Part shown: positions 8,752 to 16,785 of the stretch, in pieces | How positions within the stretch are numbered: the first letter of the stretch is position 1 | Layout: each line of letters begins with the position of its first letter | The notes under the pieces: generated by a model | Told to the model about the DNA's origin: nothing | The model's database searches: none | What the model saw: the letters and a program-made list of their open reading frames with translations, nothing else | Position numbers and translations under genes: made by a program | Assembly (NCBI GenBank): GCA_026003075.1 | Contig: BPGO01000005.1 | Location: 124,001-188,000, forward strand | From: Fimbriimonadales bacterium | GTDB lineage: Bacteria; Armatimonadota; Fimbriimonadia; Fimbriimonadales; GBS-DC | Direction: 5' to 3' | Length of the DNA stretch: 64,000 nt

Positions 8752-10064
8752 GCCTCAAACTCCCGAATCACATACGGCGTTTTGCCAGTGGGCGTTTTAA
8801 CAAGTTCCTCTACGACCTCGACCTGTACGCGCATGCTCTGAGGCAGCTTACGCCGCACATTCTGCATAATCTGCGCGATGTTTGCTTCACTAAAGCCCTC
8901 GGCAGGAATCACCAGAATTCGCACAAAGTCAGGCGCTGGTTGAATCACCTGCATGCGCAGCACATTGTCCACCTCGCGGGGAAAGTGGTCAATGCCCATC
9001 AAGCGCACACCGTCGGGCGAAATCAAAAAGTCCGACTGGCGTCCCTGTACCCCCTTAAAAGGCTGTAATCCCCACCGTACAACCTCTGAATCGGTACCCT
9101 TGGGCAAGGTGATTAGGTCGCTCATACCGTAGCGCATCAATGGCATCGCCAAGTTCCAGAAGCCCGTGCCCACGATCTCATAGGTAACGGCGTCCATAGA
9201 TTCTTCTACAGGGACCAACTCTACCCACCCATAGCCTTGAAAGAACACATAGTTATCGGGGTGTTCGCTCCAGGCGAAGGCGACTCGCTCACCTGCGCCG
9301 TAGGAATGCAGCACCTCCGCGTTCAACACGCGCGCCGCAAGCAACCGCGCTTGATTGCTCATCGCCTCAGAGGTGGCAATGACCAGAGGCACACGTAATC
9401 GCAAATCACAGTGTTGCATCAAGATGCACAACGACTCCAACGAGGTAGGATAGGCGAATAAAACATCAGGCGCAAATTCGTGCAAAGCTTGCACATAGTG
9501 CCTGACCGTTTTGACGCAGAGATGGTTTGATGAAAAAGTAATCTTTCTGCCATTTGCAGCGAATCTCCAAAAAGGCGGCTCGAGATCCGATGGGTCTTTC
9601 AAGTTGTCACCGCGAAGGATAGCGATACGCGCTTTCAAGGGGTTCAAGCCGCGCTTGAGCAAAGGATAGTCGTAGGTTGCCTGTTCATAGCAAACGCTTT
9701 GCAGGGAGCGGTACAGACGCAGGGGAATGCCTGCCGTGCCGCCCGTACTCCCCTGTGAGGTGAGCCACGCAGGGCGCGTCAGAAACTCACTTTCCCGTCC
9801 ACGCACCCGCTCTTTGGTAAGCAGGGGCCACTCCTCGAAAGGCTTGCCGCGATAGGCGCTCCCATAGGCGGTTTTCTCAGCGGCACGCAGCACGATTTCC
9901 AACCGTTTTTCGGCAAACGCCTTGCGTTCTTCTAAAGAGGCTTCTTGGAGATGAAAAAAAGTACGGACAGCGGTGGGATAGTAGAGCGGATTGCGCCTTA
10001 CAAAACGCTCGCCGAACTCCAGCCCTTTAAGATACTCACCGAGCCGTTTCGTCCATTGGCTCAT
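8748..10064 (-). CDS. CapK / phenylacetate-CoA ligase-like adenylating enzyme
   Basis: The 438-aa protein belongs to the ANL (AMP-binding) superfamily branch of PaaK and CapK. The phosphate-binding loop reads QGSTGGTAGIPLRLY (about residues 120-134), and the motif YGAGERVAF matches the family's adenine-side signature. CapK-type proteins occur in capsule and EPS loci, where they are thought to activate an acyl group for transfer to a sugar; that role is inference here. The start is ambiguous: ATG at 10064 or an in-frame TTG three codons upstream closer to GGAGG. It overlaps the 3' end of the oxidoreductase gene by about 30 nt, so the two are probably co-translated. Confidence 0.8.
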   Translation of the reverse strand: MSQWTKRLGEYLKGLEFGERFVRRNPLYYPTAVRTFFHLQEASLEERKAFAEKRLEIVLRAAEKTAYGSAYRGKPFEEWPLLTKERVRGRESEFLTRPAWLTSQGSTGGTAGIPLRLYRSLQSVCYEQATYDYPLLKRGLNPLKARIAILRGDNLKDPSDLEPPFWRFAANGRKITFSSNHLCVKTVRHYVQALHEFAPDVLFAYPTSLESLCILMQHCDLRLRVPLVIATSEAMSNQARLLAARVLNAEVLHSYGAGERVAFAWSEHPDNYVFFQGYGWVELVPVEESMDAVTYEIVGTGFWNLAMPLMRYGMSDLITLPKGTDSEVVRWGLQPFKGVQGRQSDFLISPDGVRLMGIDHFPREVDNVLRMQVIQPAPDFVRILVIPAEGFSEANIAQIMQNVRRKLPQSMRVQVEVVEELVKTPTGKTPYVIREFEA

Positions 10065-12171
10065 CGCTGCCAATTGCCTCCAGCGTGATACGCGTATTGG
10101 CGATTGCCCACTCCATGGGAATGGGCATCTCGCCTCCTGATTTTACCGCTTCCACGAACGCCTGCAACTCGTTTTTATGCCCCTTGTCCTGCCCCATCGA
10201 TTTGTGAACACTCTTCTTGCCGCCCGCGATCAGCTCCAGCTCGCGGAAATCGCGCAGGATGGCGCTGCGTCCCGCGCCGTGCACTTCCAGGTACTCTTTG
10301 GGCACGCTGGGATCGCCGGTGGTGAGGTAATACAGAACGCCGATGGAGCCGTCCTCGAATTCAATCACCAGTTGCGTCGTATCGGGTTCGTGGCTGCGCA
10401 GGTGCGCGGCGCAGACGCGCTTGGGCAAGGCGTTCGTCAAAAACATCATCACATCGATAAAGTGGCAGCCCTCGCCGACAATTCGCGAGCCGCCCTCGGG
10501 CGTGCCGCGCATCCAGTGTCCCTGTTCCAGCGGTCCTGCATTGACGCGGTAAAGCATGCTTAGCGGCTCGGTGCGGTTCTTGAAATGCTCGGCGATCTGT
10601 CGAACAAAGGGCGAGAACCGACGATTATAGCCCACCAGCACGCGCCCACCTGTCTCGCGCCAGACCTGCTCCACCTGTGTGAGTTGTTCGAAGCTAATCG
10701 CCAGTGGTTTTTCCAGAAAGGCGGGCTTGCCTGCCTGCATAGCGCGGAGAGCATACGGCGCGTGGGTGTCGTGGCGCGTGGCGATGAGCAGCGCATTAAT
10801 GTCGGGATGGTCGAAAATCTCGCTGGGGTCGCTGGCAGCGAACTGGAAGCCGAATTTGTCGGCGACGCCTTTGGCGGTGTAGCCGCGCGCGGTACAAACG
10901 CCCACCAGCTCCACATCGGCGATGCCCTGCAATATGGGAATGAGGGTACCCGTCGCGAAGTTGCCCGCGCCGATTACGCCGAGTTTCACTTTTGCGGGTT
11001 TGGGAGCAGCGGGTTTGCTCGCAGGCACGCGCCGTACCACCTGCTTCGGGGGCGGATACTCTATCAGCGCGCCGAGGATTTTACCTCCTTCTGGGCTTGC
11101 CAGCAGTTCATACGCCTCTGCAGCGCGGTCAATCGGATAGCGATGGGTGATGAGCGGCTCAACCTGCACCTTGCCCTCCGCCAGCAGGCGCAAAAACTCG
11201 CGCAAGTTCTCGCGCTCCGTCCAGCGCACATAGCCGATTGGGTAATCGATGCCCATCTCTTCGTACACAGGGTCGTAGCGCCCAGGTCCGTAGGAGCGCG
11301 AGAGCAGTACGGTGAGTTCCTTTTCGTAATACAGTCGCTGGGGCACATCCATTTTGAGCAGTCCGACGACGACCACTTTGCCCCGATCGCGTGCGATTTC
11401 TCCGGCGAGTTCGATGGGGTCATTCGTGTTGCCCCCCGCGGTGAGCATCACTATGTCCGCGCCGTAGCCGTGTGTGAAGTCGCGGATTAGCCCCGCCACA
11501 TCGTCGCTGCGCAGGGCGACCCTGTCCGCGCCCAGTTGCTGCGCGAGTTCGCATCGCGCAGGGTTCACATCGACGCCGAACACACGCGCGCCCGCTGCTT
11601 TGAGCAGTTGCACGGTCAACAGCCCGACCAGTCCAAGCCCCAGCACCACGACATTGTCCCCCAGCTGGGGGCGCGCCTGCCGCACGCCGTGCAGCGCAAT
11701 CGCGCCGACGGTTGTGAACGCCGCATGCTCATACGGCACGCCGTCGGGGATGGGAACCACCAAATTCTGGGGCACACACACGATTTCGGCGTGGTGCGCG
11801 TGTTCCGCGCCTGCACACGCCACCCGATCGCCGACTTGGATGCCCTCCACCTCGCTCCCGACAGCAATCACTTCACCAGCACAGCTATAGCCCAGTGGCG
11901 AGGGGGCTTCCAGTCGGGCGGAAACCTTGCGATAGGTTGCGCCGATGCCTTCCGTGCGAAGCGCGTGAAGCACCTTTTTTACGAGGTCGGGTCGGGCGCG
12001 CGCTTTGCCCAGCAGGCTCATCTTCCCTGTTTCCACCTTCATACGCTCGGTGCCTGCGCTAATCAGTGAGTATCGATTGGCGACCAGCACCGCCCCGCTC
12101 CGCAACGCAGGCGCAGGCACTGTCTCTACCCGCACCTCTCCTGTACGATAGTTCTGCAACACTTGGCGCAT
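10036..12171 (-). CDS. Bi-domain oxidoreductase (zinc-type alcohol dehydrogenase fused to Gfo/Idh/MocA)
   Basis: The 711-aa protein fuses two dehydrogenases. Residues 1-370 are a medium-chain alcohol dehydrogenase with a Rossmann motif VVLGLGLVGLLTVQLLKAAG. Residues about 395-711 are a Gfo/Idh/MocA oxidoreductase beginning VKLGVIGAGNFATGTLIP and carrying the EKPLAI motif. Such fusions are common in EPS and heparinase-type glycan loci and probably oxidise or epimerise a sugar or sugar lactone, the two domains handing on one intermediate. The start is ATG 12171 or the adjoining GTG 12174; TACAAT ends 7 nt before the ATG, so the mRNA may be leaderless. A decayed copy of its 5' end lies at 12909-13018. 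Confidence 0.88.
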   Translation of the reverse strand: MRQVLQNYRTGEVRVETVPAPALRSGAVLVANRYSLISAGTERMKVETGKMSLLGKARARPDLVKKVLHALRTEGIGATYRKVSARLEAPSPLGYSCAGEVIAVGSEVEGIQVGDRVACAGAEHAHHAEIVCVPQNLVVPIPDGVPYEHAAFTTVGAIALHGVRQARPQLGDNVVVLGLGLVGLLTVQLLKAAGARVFGVDVNPARCELAQQLGADRVALRSDDVAGLIRDFTHGYGADIVMLTAGGNTNDPIELAGEIARDRGKVVVVGLLKMDVPQRLYYEKELTVLLSRSYGPGRYDPVYEEMGIDYPIGYVRWTERENLREFLRLLAEGKVQVEPLITHRYPIDRAAEAYELLASPEGGKILGALIEYPPPKQVVRRVPASKPAAPKPAKVKLGVIGAGNFATGTLIPILQGIADVELVGVCTARGYTAKGVADKFGFQFAASDPSEIFDHPDINALLIATRHDTHAPYALRAMQAGKPAFLEKPLAISFEQLTQVEQVWRETGGRVLVGYNRRFSPFVRQIAEHFKNRTEPLSMLYRVNAGPLEQGHWMRGTPEGGSRIVGEGCHFIDVMMFLTNALPKRVCAAHLRSHEPDTTQLVIEFEDGSIGVLYYLTTGDPSVPKEYLEVHGAGRSAILRDFRELELIAGGKKSVHKSMGQDKGHKNELQAFVEAVKSGGEMPIPMEWAIANTRITLEAIGSDEPMDETAR

Positions 12172-12178
12172 CACGGGT

Positions 12179-12184
12179 ATTGTA
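12179..12184 (-). promoter_or_regulatory. Leaderless-type -10 (TACAAT) of the bi-domain oxidoreductase
   Basis: TACAAT preceded by GG, seven bases before the ATG at 12171. The same hexamer at the same spacing is conserved in the duplicated relic at 13026, which supports it as a functional element. Confidence 0.5.
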
Positions 12185-12206
12185 CCCCATCCCTCGTCGG
12201 CTACTT

Positions 12207-12596
12207 CTAAAGCGTTCTTACCACGATTTCCGAGAAACGGGTCAAGCGCAAGTCGCTGGTGAGAAACACCTCGCAGCCTGAGACAACGGCAGCTGCGAGA
12301 TGCAGTGAGTCCATAGGGCTAAATCGGTAGATTGCGCGAATTTCTGTCGCCTTATCAATAACTTCTTCTGTAATAGGTACAATCTCGTCTACATAGGCGG
12401 CGAAAAAGTTATCAAAGTCTCCCAACCGTGCGTGATCGCCCAGCCGAATAGGCAGGACGCGACACTCCAAGCGTGTGAGCTGACTGACTACAATCCAATC
12501 GTCAGGCTGAATTTGAACACTCACTCGGTCAGCATAGGGCACAGTTTGCTCCACCAGGTAGATAGCAGGCGCGCTATCAAGGTAGATCCGGGACAC
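12207..12596 (-). CDS. PIN-domain toxin (VapC-like)
   Basis: At 129 aa this has the PIN nuclease layout: an N-terminal strand with the first acidic residue (RIYLDSAPAIYLVE), a central Glu, and a C-terminal pair in SPMDSLHLAAAVVSGCEVFL followed by TSD. PIN toxins cleave RNA, often tRNA or rRNA. It begins with GTG, with GGAGG six bases upstream, and overlaps the preceding antitoxin gene by 20 nt, the normal toxin-antitoxin arrangement. Which RNA it targets cannot be read from sequence. It lies between the intact oxidoreductase gene and a relic of that gene's 5' end. Confidence 0.82.
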   Translation of the reverse strand: MSRIYLDSAPAIYLVEQTVPYADRVSVQIQPDDWIVVSQLTRLECRVLPIRLGDHARLGDFDNFFAAYVDEIVPITEEVIDKATEIRAIYRFSPMDSLHLAAAVVSGCEVFLTSDLRLTRFSEIVVRTL

Positions 12597-12834
12597 GCTC
12601 GTCCTCCATGCGTGATTCGCGAAGGTAGGCGTCTATCTCCTCTGCGGACAAGGGCTGATGTCCACGAGCTTGTTGGCGTTCCCGGATGGCTTGGAGCGTT
12701 GCCTCGCGTTGGGCAGCGCGGTCTTCTGGCTCTATGTGCACTTTCACCCGCCCACGCACGGGCAACGGCGCATCCAGCGAGATGGTGACACCATCCTCGA
12801 TCGTGCCCCTCGCTTCATAGACCTTGCGACTCAT
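12577..12834 (-). CDS. Antitoxin, AF2212/DUF104-like
   Basis: This 85-aa protein has a small beta-barrel N-terminal pattern (ARGTIEDGVTISLDAPLPVRG then VKVHI), as in the AF2212/DUF104-type antitoxins that pair with PIN toxins. The C-terminal half is charged and helical (AAQREATLQAIRERQQARG) and would wrap around the toxin. I chose ATG 12834 with AGGAGG 12 bases upstream; an in-frame TTG seven codons earlier overlaps the Shine-Dalgarno itself and is less likely. Expression may come from the promoter retained in the relic just upstream at 13026. Confidence 0.72.
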   Translation of the reverse strand: MSRKVYEARGTIEDGVTISLDAPLPVRGRVKVHIEPEDRAAQREATLQAIRERQQARGHQPLSAEEIDAYLRESRMEDERVPDLP

Positions 12835-12908
12835 AGCGGTAATGTACCTCCTCAATCGCGAAATCGGTATTTGAGCAGCGGCAAGCGCGTTCCACGCCGT
12901 CGGTACAG

Positions 12909-13018
12909 CACGCTTTGCCCGTTTCCACCTTCACGCGTTCGGTACCTGCGCTAATCAGCGAGAAGCGGTTCGCCACCAGCACCGCTCCAGTACGGTAGTT
13001 CTGCAACACTTGATGCAT
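12909..13018 (-). pseudogene. Relic of the 5' end of the bi-domain oxidoreductase gene
   Basis: The reading MHQVLQNYRTGAVLVANRF and onward repeats the N-terminus of the intact gene at 10036-12171 (RQVLQNYRTGEVRV...SGAVLVANRYSLISAGTERMKVETGK). Relative to the intact copy it lacks about 45 nt after QNYRTG and 18 nt after VETG, and then loses all similarity. The -10 element and the 7-nt spacing to the ATG are also duplicated. It lies on the same strand, immediately upstream of the toxin-antitoxin pair, so the pair is bracketed by two direct copies of this 5' region. Confidence 0.8.
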
Positions 13019-13025
13019 TAGGGGT

Positions 13026-13031
13026 ATTGTA
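13026..13031 (-). promoter_or_regulatory. Duplicated -10 (TACAAT) upstream of the relic and TA pair
   Basis: GGTACAAT seven bases before the relic's ATG, a copy of the element at 12179. It points toward the antitoxin gene and could drive it. Confidence 0.4.
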
Positions 13032-13050
13032 CCATAAGTTGTCTTGGCAA

Positions 13051-13845
13051 TCAATGCGGGGTGCAAAACCAAAGATTACCTTCATCGAGCAGATTGTTCG
13101 GCGTAATCGGCTGCTGGTTAACGGAAACGATTGCATAGCCGAGCTGTGTCAAGTATTGGTAGATTTGCAGCCATGTTTGATAGCGTTCCTCACGCGATGC
13201 ACCGTGGAGTTCGAGAAACAGCTGAGGATGTGCCTCTTTTAAAATTTTCTGCGCTCCCCGTAGAACTTGCCACTCAAACCCTTCCACATCCATCTTGATG
13301 AAATCAGGCAACGGCAACTGCTCGCGCTTCAAAAGAACATCCAAAGGAACTACTTCTATTTGAAAAGATTGCATATAGTAATTTTTTTGATAATGGAGAG
13401 TTAGGTCTTGACGCAAGGTAGCAATCCCAGACGCCTCTGCAGCGTAGCTAATCTCTGCCTGTGCTTCCTCATCACCCAGCGCCAACTCGTAGACACGCAC
13501 ATTATCAAGGCGATTGATTTGCACATTGTCGCGTAATCGTTGAGCCGTTGGAGGCACAGGTTCAAAAGCGACGACCAAACCTTGCTCGCCTACCGCGCGT
13601 GCGAAGAAAAGTGTTGTAATCCCTATGTTGGCGCCAATATCGTACACCACCTTACCCGTGAGCGAGGGGGCTATTGCCTCCAAAACTGCAGACTCTTTAG
13701 GGATAGGCTTTGGCAGAAATAGAAATCCGCCCTTGATGCGCATCCCTTTCGCCAGTCCACTTCGAGCGGTGTACACCCATCGGCTTGAGAGCGGACTGAG
13801 CATCTGCTTCAGAGCATGTTTCAGGAAAACCATGAGTGAAGCCAT
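13051..13845 (-). CDS. FkbM-family methyltransferase
   Basis: This 264-aa SAM-dependent methyltransferase has motif I VVYDIGANIGITTLFFARAVG, the acidic post-I strand VVAFEPVP and the FkbM-type signature IKMDVEGFEWQVLRGAQ. FkbM proteins methylate hydroxyl groups, and those in polysaccharide loci probably O-methylate sugars of the glycan. AGGTAGGTG precedes the ATG. It is followed by the oxidoreductase relic and preceded 44 bp upstream by the epimerase gene, so it is probably the second gene of that transcript. A second FkbM gene lies at 23486. Confidence 0.85.
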   Translation of the reverse strand: MASLMVFLKHALKQMLSPLSSRWVYTARSGLAKGMRIKGGFLFLPKPIPKESAVLEAIAPSLTGKVVYDIGANIGITTLFFARAVGEQGLVVAFEPVPPTAQRLRDNVQINRLDNVRVYELALGDEEAQAEISYAAEASGIATLRQDLTLHYQKNYYMQSFQIEVVPLDVLLKREQLPLPDFIKMDVEGFEWQVLRGAQKILKEAHPQLFLELHGASREERYQTWLQIYQYLTQLGYAIVSVNQQPITPNNLLDEGNLWFCTPH

Positions 13846-13889
13846 CCAAACACCTACCTTTGCTTATGTTTGTGTGAATTTTGAGACAG

Positions 13890-14975
13890 TCAAGACCACA
13901 TCGCGCCCTTTATGTTGTGCTGCCTACCCCCCAGCAGCCATTTGAACACCTTGAGTGCACCCTGTTCCCACGCGACGCGGTGGGTGACGCCTGTGCCGAT
14001 TTCTAAGCCCGAAGCGTGTTCCAGATACCATTCGTAGGAGCGGATGAGCGCTTCGGCGTTGCTGTAGCGGGCGCTCCAGTCCAGTCGCTCTTTGGCTTTC
14101 GCCACCGAAACAAACGAGTCTTTGTCGGCGGTCTCGTAGACCCACTTGTAGAGGGGCGAGAGTTTGAGCGCTTCCAAAATGCGCAGGACGAACTTGACAA
14201 GCCCCGCAGGCGTGCCCATGGGGCGTGCGCCCGAACCTGCGAAGTCGCAGAGCGCTTGAATATCCTCGCGCACGGTCTGGAACCGTTCCGCGCCGATGTT
14301 GAAGGTATCGTTCGCTTTGTCGGGGTCTACGGTGCATACGCGCCAGTAGGCTTCGGCGAGGTCGGTAACCTCCAGCAGTTGGTAGCGGTTGCGTCCGCTG
14401 CCAATCATTGGGATACGCGCGCCCGATTCGACCCAGTCGTAGAGGATTTGAAACACGCCCAGCCGCGCCTGCCCAATGAAGGTCTTGGGGCGGATGATGG
14501 GCACGATGTGTCCTTTTGCACGGAACTCTTCGCACACACGCTCGGCTTGGATTTTGCTCTCGCCATAGGGACCGACGCCAACCAGGGGGTCGGTCTCCTC
14601 AATCGGGTGTTTCTTGGGCACGCCGTAGACCGCCGTAGAGGAGACATGCGCCACGCGCTCCACGCCGGCACGAAACGACTCTTCCAGTACGATGCGTGTG
14701 CCTTCTACATTCACGCTGAAGATGTCCTCGCGTTTCCACAGGGGCAGCGCCGCGGCGCCGTGAATGACCCAACGCGGTTGCGCTTTTTCCAGCGCGGCGC
14801 GTACCTGTTCACGGTTGCGCACATCGCCTGTATAGAACTCCGTGCCTGCGGGATATTCGCTTTCCTCATACGGGGCGATGTCCAGCAGCGCGACTTGCAC
14901 TCCCTTATGGGCAAAATGGTGCGCCAGGTGATAGCCCAAAAACCCAGCGCCGCCGGTAATCAGCACTTTGCTCAT
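13890..14975 (-). CDS. NAD-dependent epimerase/dehydratase (extended SDR)
   Basis: The 361-aa protein is an extended short-chain dehydrogenase. It shows the Rossmann glycine motif LITGGAGFLGYHLA at the N-terminus, DVRN at the cofactor edge, the catalytic Tyr-Lys pair in YGESK and the Ser region HVSSTAVYG. These enzymes epimerise or dehydrate nucleotide sugars, or act on 3-beta-hydroxysteroids; in an EPS locus a nucleotide-sugar substrate is most likely. TATAAT ends 8 nt before the ATG with no Shine-Dalgarno, so the transcript is probably leaderless. Confidence 0.85.
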   Translation of the reverse strand: MSKVLITGGAGFLGYHLAHHFAHKGVQVALLDIAPYEESEYPAGTEFYTGDVRNREQVRAALEKAQPRWVIHGAAALPLWKREDIFSVNVEGTRIVLEESFRAGVERVAHVSSTAVYGVPKKHPIEETDPLVGVGPYGESKIQAERVCEEFRAKGHIVPIIRPKTFIGQARLGVFQILYDWVESGARIPMIGSGRNRYQLLEVTDLAEAYWRVCTVDPDKANDTFNIGAERFQTVREDIQALCDFAGSGARPMGTPAGLVKFVLRILEALKLSPLYKWVYETADKDSFVSVAKAKERLDWSARYSNAEALIRSYEWYLEHASGLEIGTGVTHRVAWEQGALKVFKWLLGGRQHNIKGAMWS

Positions 14976-14983
14976 CAGTTTGG

Positions 14984-14989
14984 ATTATA
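14984..14989 (-). promoter_or_regulatory. Leaderless-type -10 (TATAAT) of the epimerase gene
   Basis: GGTATAAT... hexamer ending 8 nt before the ATG at 14975, with no ribosome-binding site between. Confidence 0.5.
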
Positions 14990-15039
14990 CCTCGAAAAGG
15001 GTTTCGCGCCGAGTAGATTACCACGCGGAACAGACAGTT

Positions 15040-15065
15040 CTCTCCGTAGGGATGTGCAGGGAGAG
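15040..15065 (-). repeat. Degenerate hairpin downstream of the dockerin-like gene
   Basis: CTCTCC and GGAGAG pair across a 14-nt loop. The sequence from here into the gene's 3' end resembles the region downstream of the neighbouring dockerin-like gene (16733-16800), suggesting a duplicated 3' cassette. Confidence 0.35.
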
Positions 15066-15090
15066 CGAGGCGAGAGAGGGGTGAACAAGT

Positions 15091-16700
15091 TTAGCAACCA
15101 GCGCCGAAGTTGAACAGCACCAGCAGCAGATCCGCGTCGTCCACCACGCCGTCAAGGTTCAGGTCCGCAAAACTATCCTCCGTACTGCCGAACTCGAACA
15201 GCACCATGAGCAGGTCGGCGTCGTCGATGCAGTCATCGCCGTTCACATCGCCCAGCACGAGCTGCATCCTTAAGTAGGGGTCCAGGGTGTCGCCGCCGGG
15301 CAAGAGCACATTCGTAAAAGTTCGCGAGAGCGCACCTTGCGGCTTGACACGAACCTGCCAAGTAGGCGCATAAAACTCTGAGTCGGCAATGAGCGGTTCA
15401 TCACCCTCTTCGAGGATAACGCGCCACACGCCTTGAGCATCTGCTTGGAGCGCTTTCGTTGCGCCTACGCCGGAGTTCGGGTTCAGAATTTGCACCTGTA
15501 CGGGTCGGTTCGCGCCTGCTGTGCTCATGTAACCGATGAGTGCGGGCGCGTCTGCCTCTTGATGAGCAAAGTAGATTCGTGTGGCGTCCACCCCTGACTG
15601 CCGCAGCTCCAACTCGCCGTAGAAGAAGCGCGAGGTGGGTGTGCCCGCAGGGATGACGAACGGGATGGTAATCTCCGTGCGTGGGTCCAGCCGAATCGGT
15701 CGCTGCAAACTCGGCTGGAAGCGAGTACGCCATTGGCGCAGCGTCGCGCCTTCCAGGAGTTGATTGCCTTGCGTATACAGCCAGAACTCCCCCTCAAGGC
15801 TTGAGGAGCTTGTGTTGCGTATGGTTACCTCTACGGCGCGGCTGCCGTCTGACTGGCGCACCGAAGGAGTAAAGCGCCATTGCACGGTGGGGCGTCGGAA
15901 CTGGCTTGCGCCGTGCAGCCAGTACAGCGCGTTCCAGCCCATCGCGCCGCCGCACCACTGCGTTCCCCCAACATCGAGCGTCCACAGGTCGCCTTGCTGC
16001 ACTCCTGTCGCGTTCACTTCACGCGTGACATTCCCTACGAAATAATGTTCCAGATGAGGTGGGTCTGGAATCTCCGGGTAGAACACGCGATCGCGCAGCA
16101 CGGCGTTTGCATCACGAGTCTCGATGTGAAATTGCGTGGTCGGCGTGAGAAAGGCGTAATCGATGTAGAGGATTGAGGCGCCTCCTGGTCCAGGGCCGCC
16201 AACACCAGCAGCAGGCGTTTGCATCGAAGCCGATACAGGTGAATCCTTGGGAACCTCGATCGGTTGTAGAACCTTGACGCGATAGGCGTATTCTTTGGTC
16301 TGGCTTGAGGCGTTCACCGCGCGGAACTGGATATAGAAGTCCTGGGCGTTGGCGTGGGCGCGTTCATCTTGAAGCCGAAAGTGAGCGATTGTCCTGGTGC
16401 GATCCGATGCGCATTGCTGGTCGGCTGAAAACGCAAATTGTAGGGGATGGCGTCCCACGGCACATCCGGTGTGACCGACCAGTTCGCGGGCGTGTTTGTC
16501 GCCTGGAGCACCCCTGCTGTTGTGTAAAGCACATGCACCTGATCCACCCACCAGCCCGTGTTGTTGTTTTGCACGGTAAGCGCATACTCGGTATTGGCAG
16601 GGTTCGTGTAGTTGAGCGTGAGCTGAACATTTCCTTGCGCGTATGCCGAGTACGCACACAACGCCGCCGATAACATCGCAAACCAACCTTTCCAGCGCAT
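15091..16700 (-). CDS. Secreted dockerin-like protein, apparent frameshift
   Basis: The gene is readable as a signal peptide (WFAMLSAALCAYSAYAQ), a beta-rich N-terminal domain, several further beta domains and a C-terminal dockerin-like pair of calcium loops (GDVNGDDCIDDADLLMVLF and LDGVVDDADLLLVLFNFGAGC). The first 119 or so codons are in one frame and the rest in another; they join near 16341-16361 (NAPTP into NAQDFYIQFRA), which needs one missing base. No slippery heptamer is visible, so this is a mutation or an assembly error rather than programmed shifting. ATG 16700 has GGAG upstream. The C-terminus matches those of the proteins at 16786 and 56101. Function unknown; probably an extracellular, matrix-attached protein. 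Confidence 0.72.
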
Positions 16701-16732
16701 GATAGTTCTCCACATCTATTATAGCCCAGAAT

Positions 16733-16760
16733 CTCCCCCTGCAGGCGTGTGCAGGGGGAG
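16733..16760 (-). terminator. Strong hairpin after the second dockerin-like gene
   Basis: A perfect 11-bp stem (CTCCCCCTGCA with its complement) and a 6-nt loop about 25 bp after the stop of the gene at 16786. It has no T-run, so it may be a transcript-end stabiliser rather than a classical intrinsic terminator. Confidence 0.45.
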
Positions 16761-16785
16761 CGGTGCGAGAGAGGGAGAGGCAAGT

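Noticed and set aside
10585-11490. Long plus-strand open frame (about 300 codons) over the oxidoreductase
   Set aside because: It is antisense to a strongly conserved two-domain enzyme and has no recognisable protein features; high G+C codon bias opens antisense frames.
14016-15113. Long plus-strand open frame over the epimerase
   Set aside because: Antisense to a clear SDR with intact motifs; its translation shows no domain.
16341-16361. Programmed ribosomal frameshift
   Set aside because: No slippery heptamer and no downstream pseudoknot that I can see; a plain indel is simpler.
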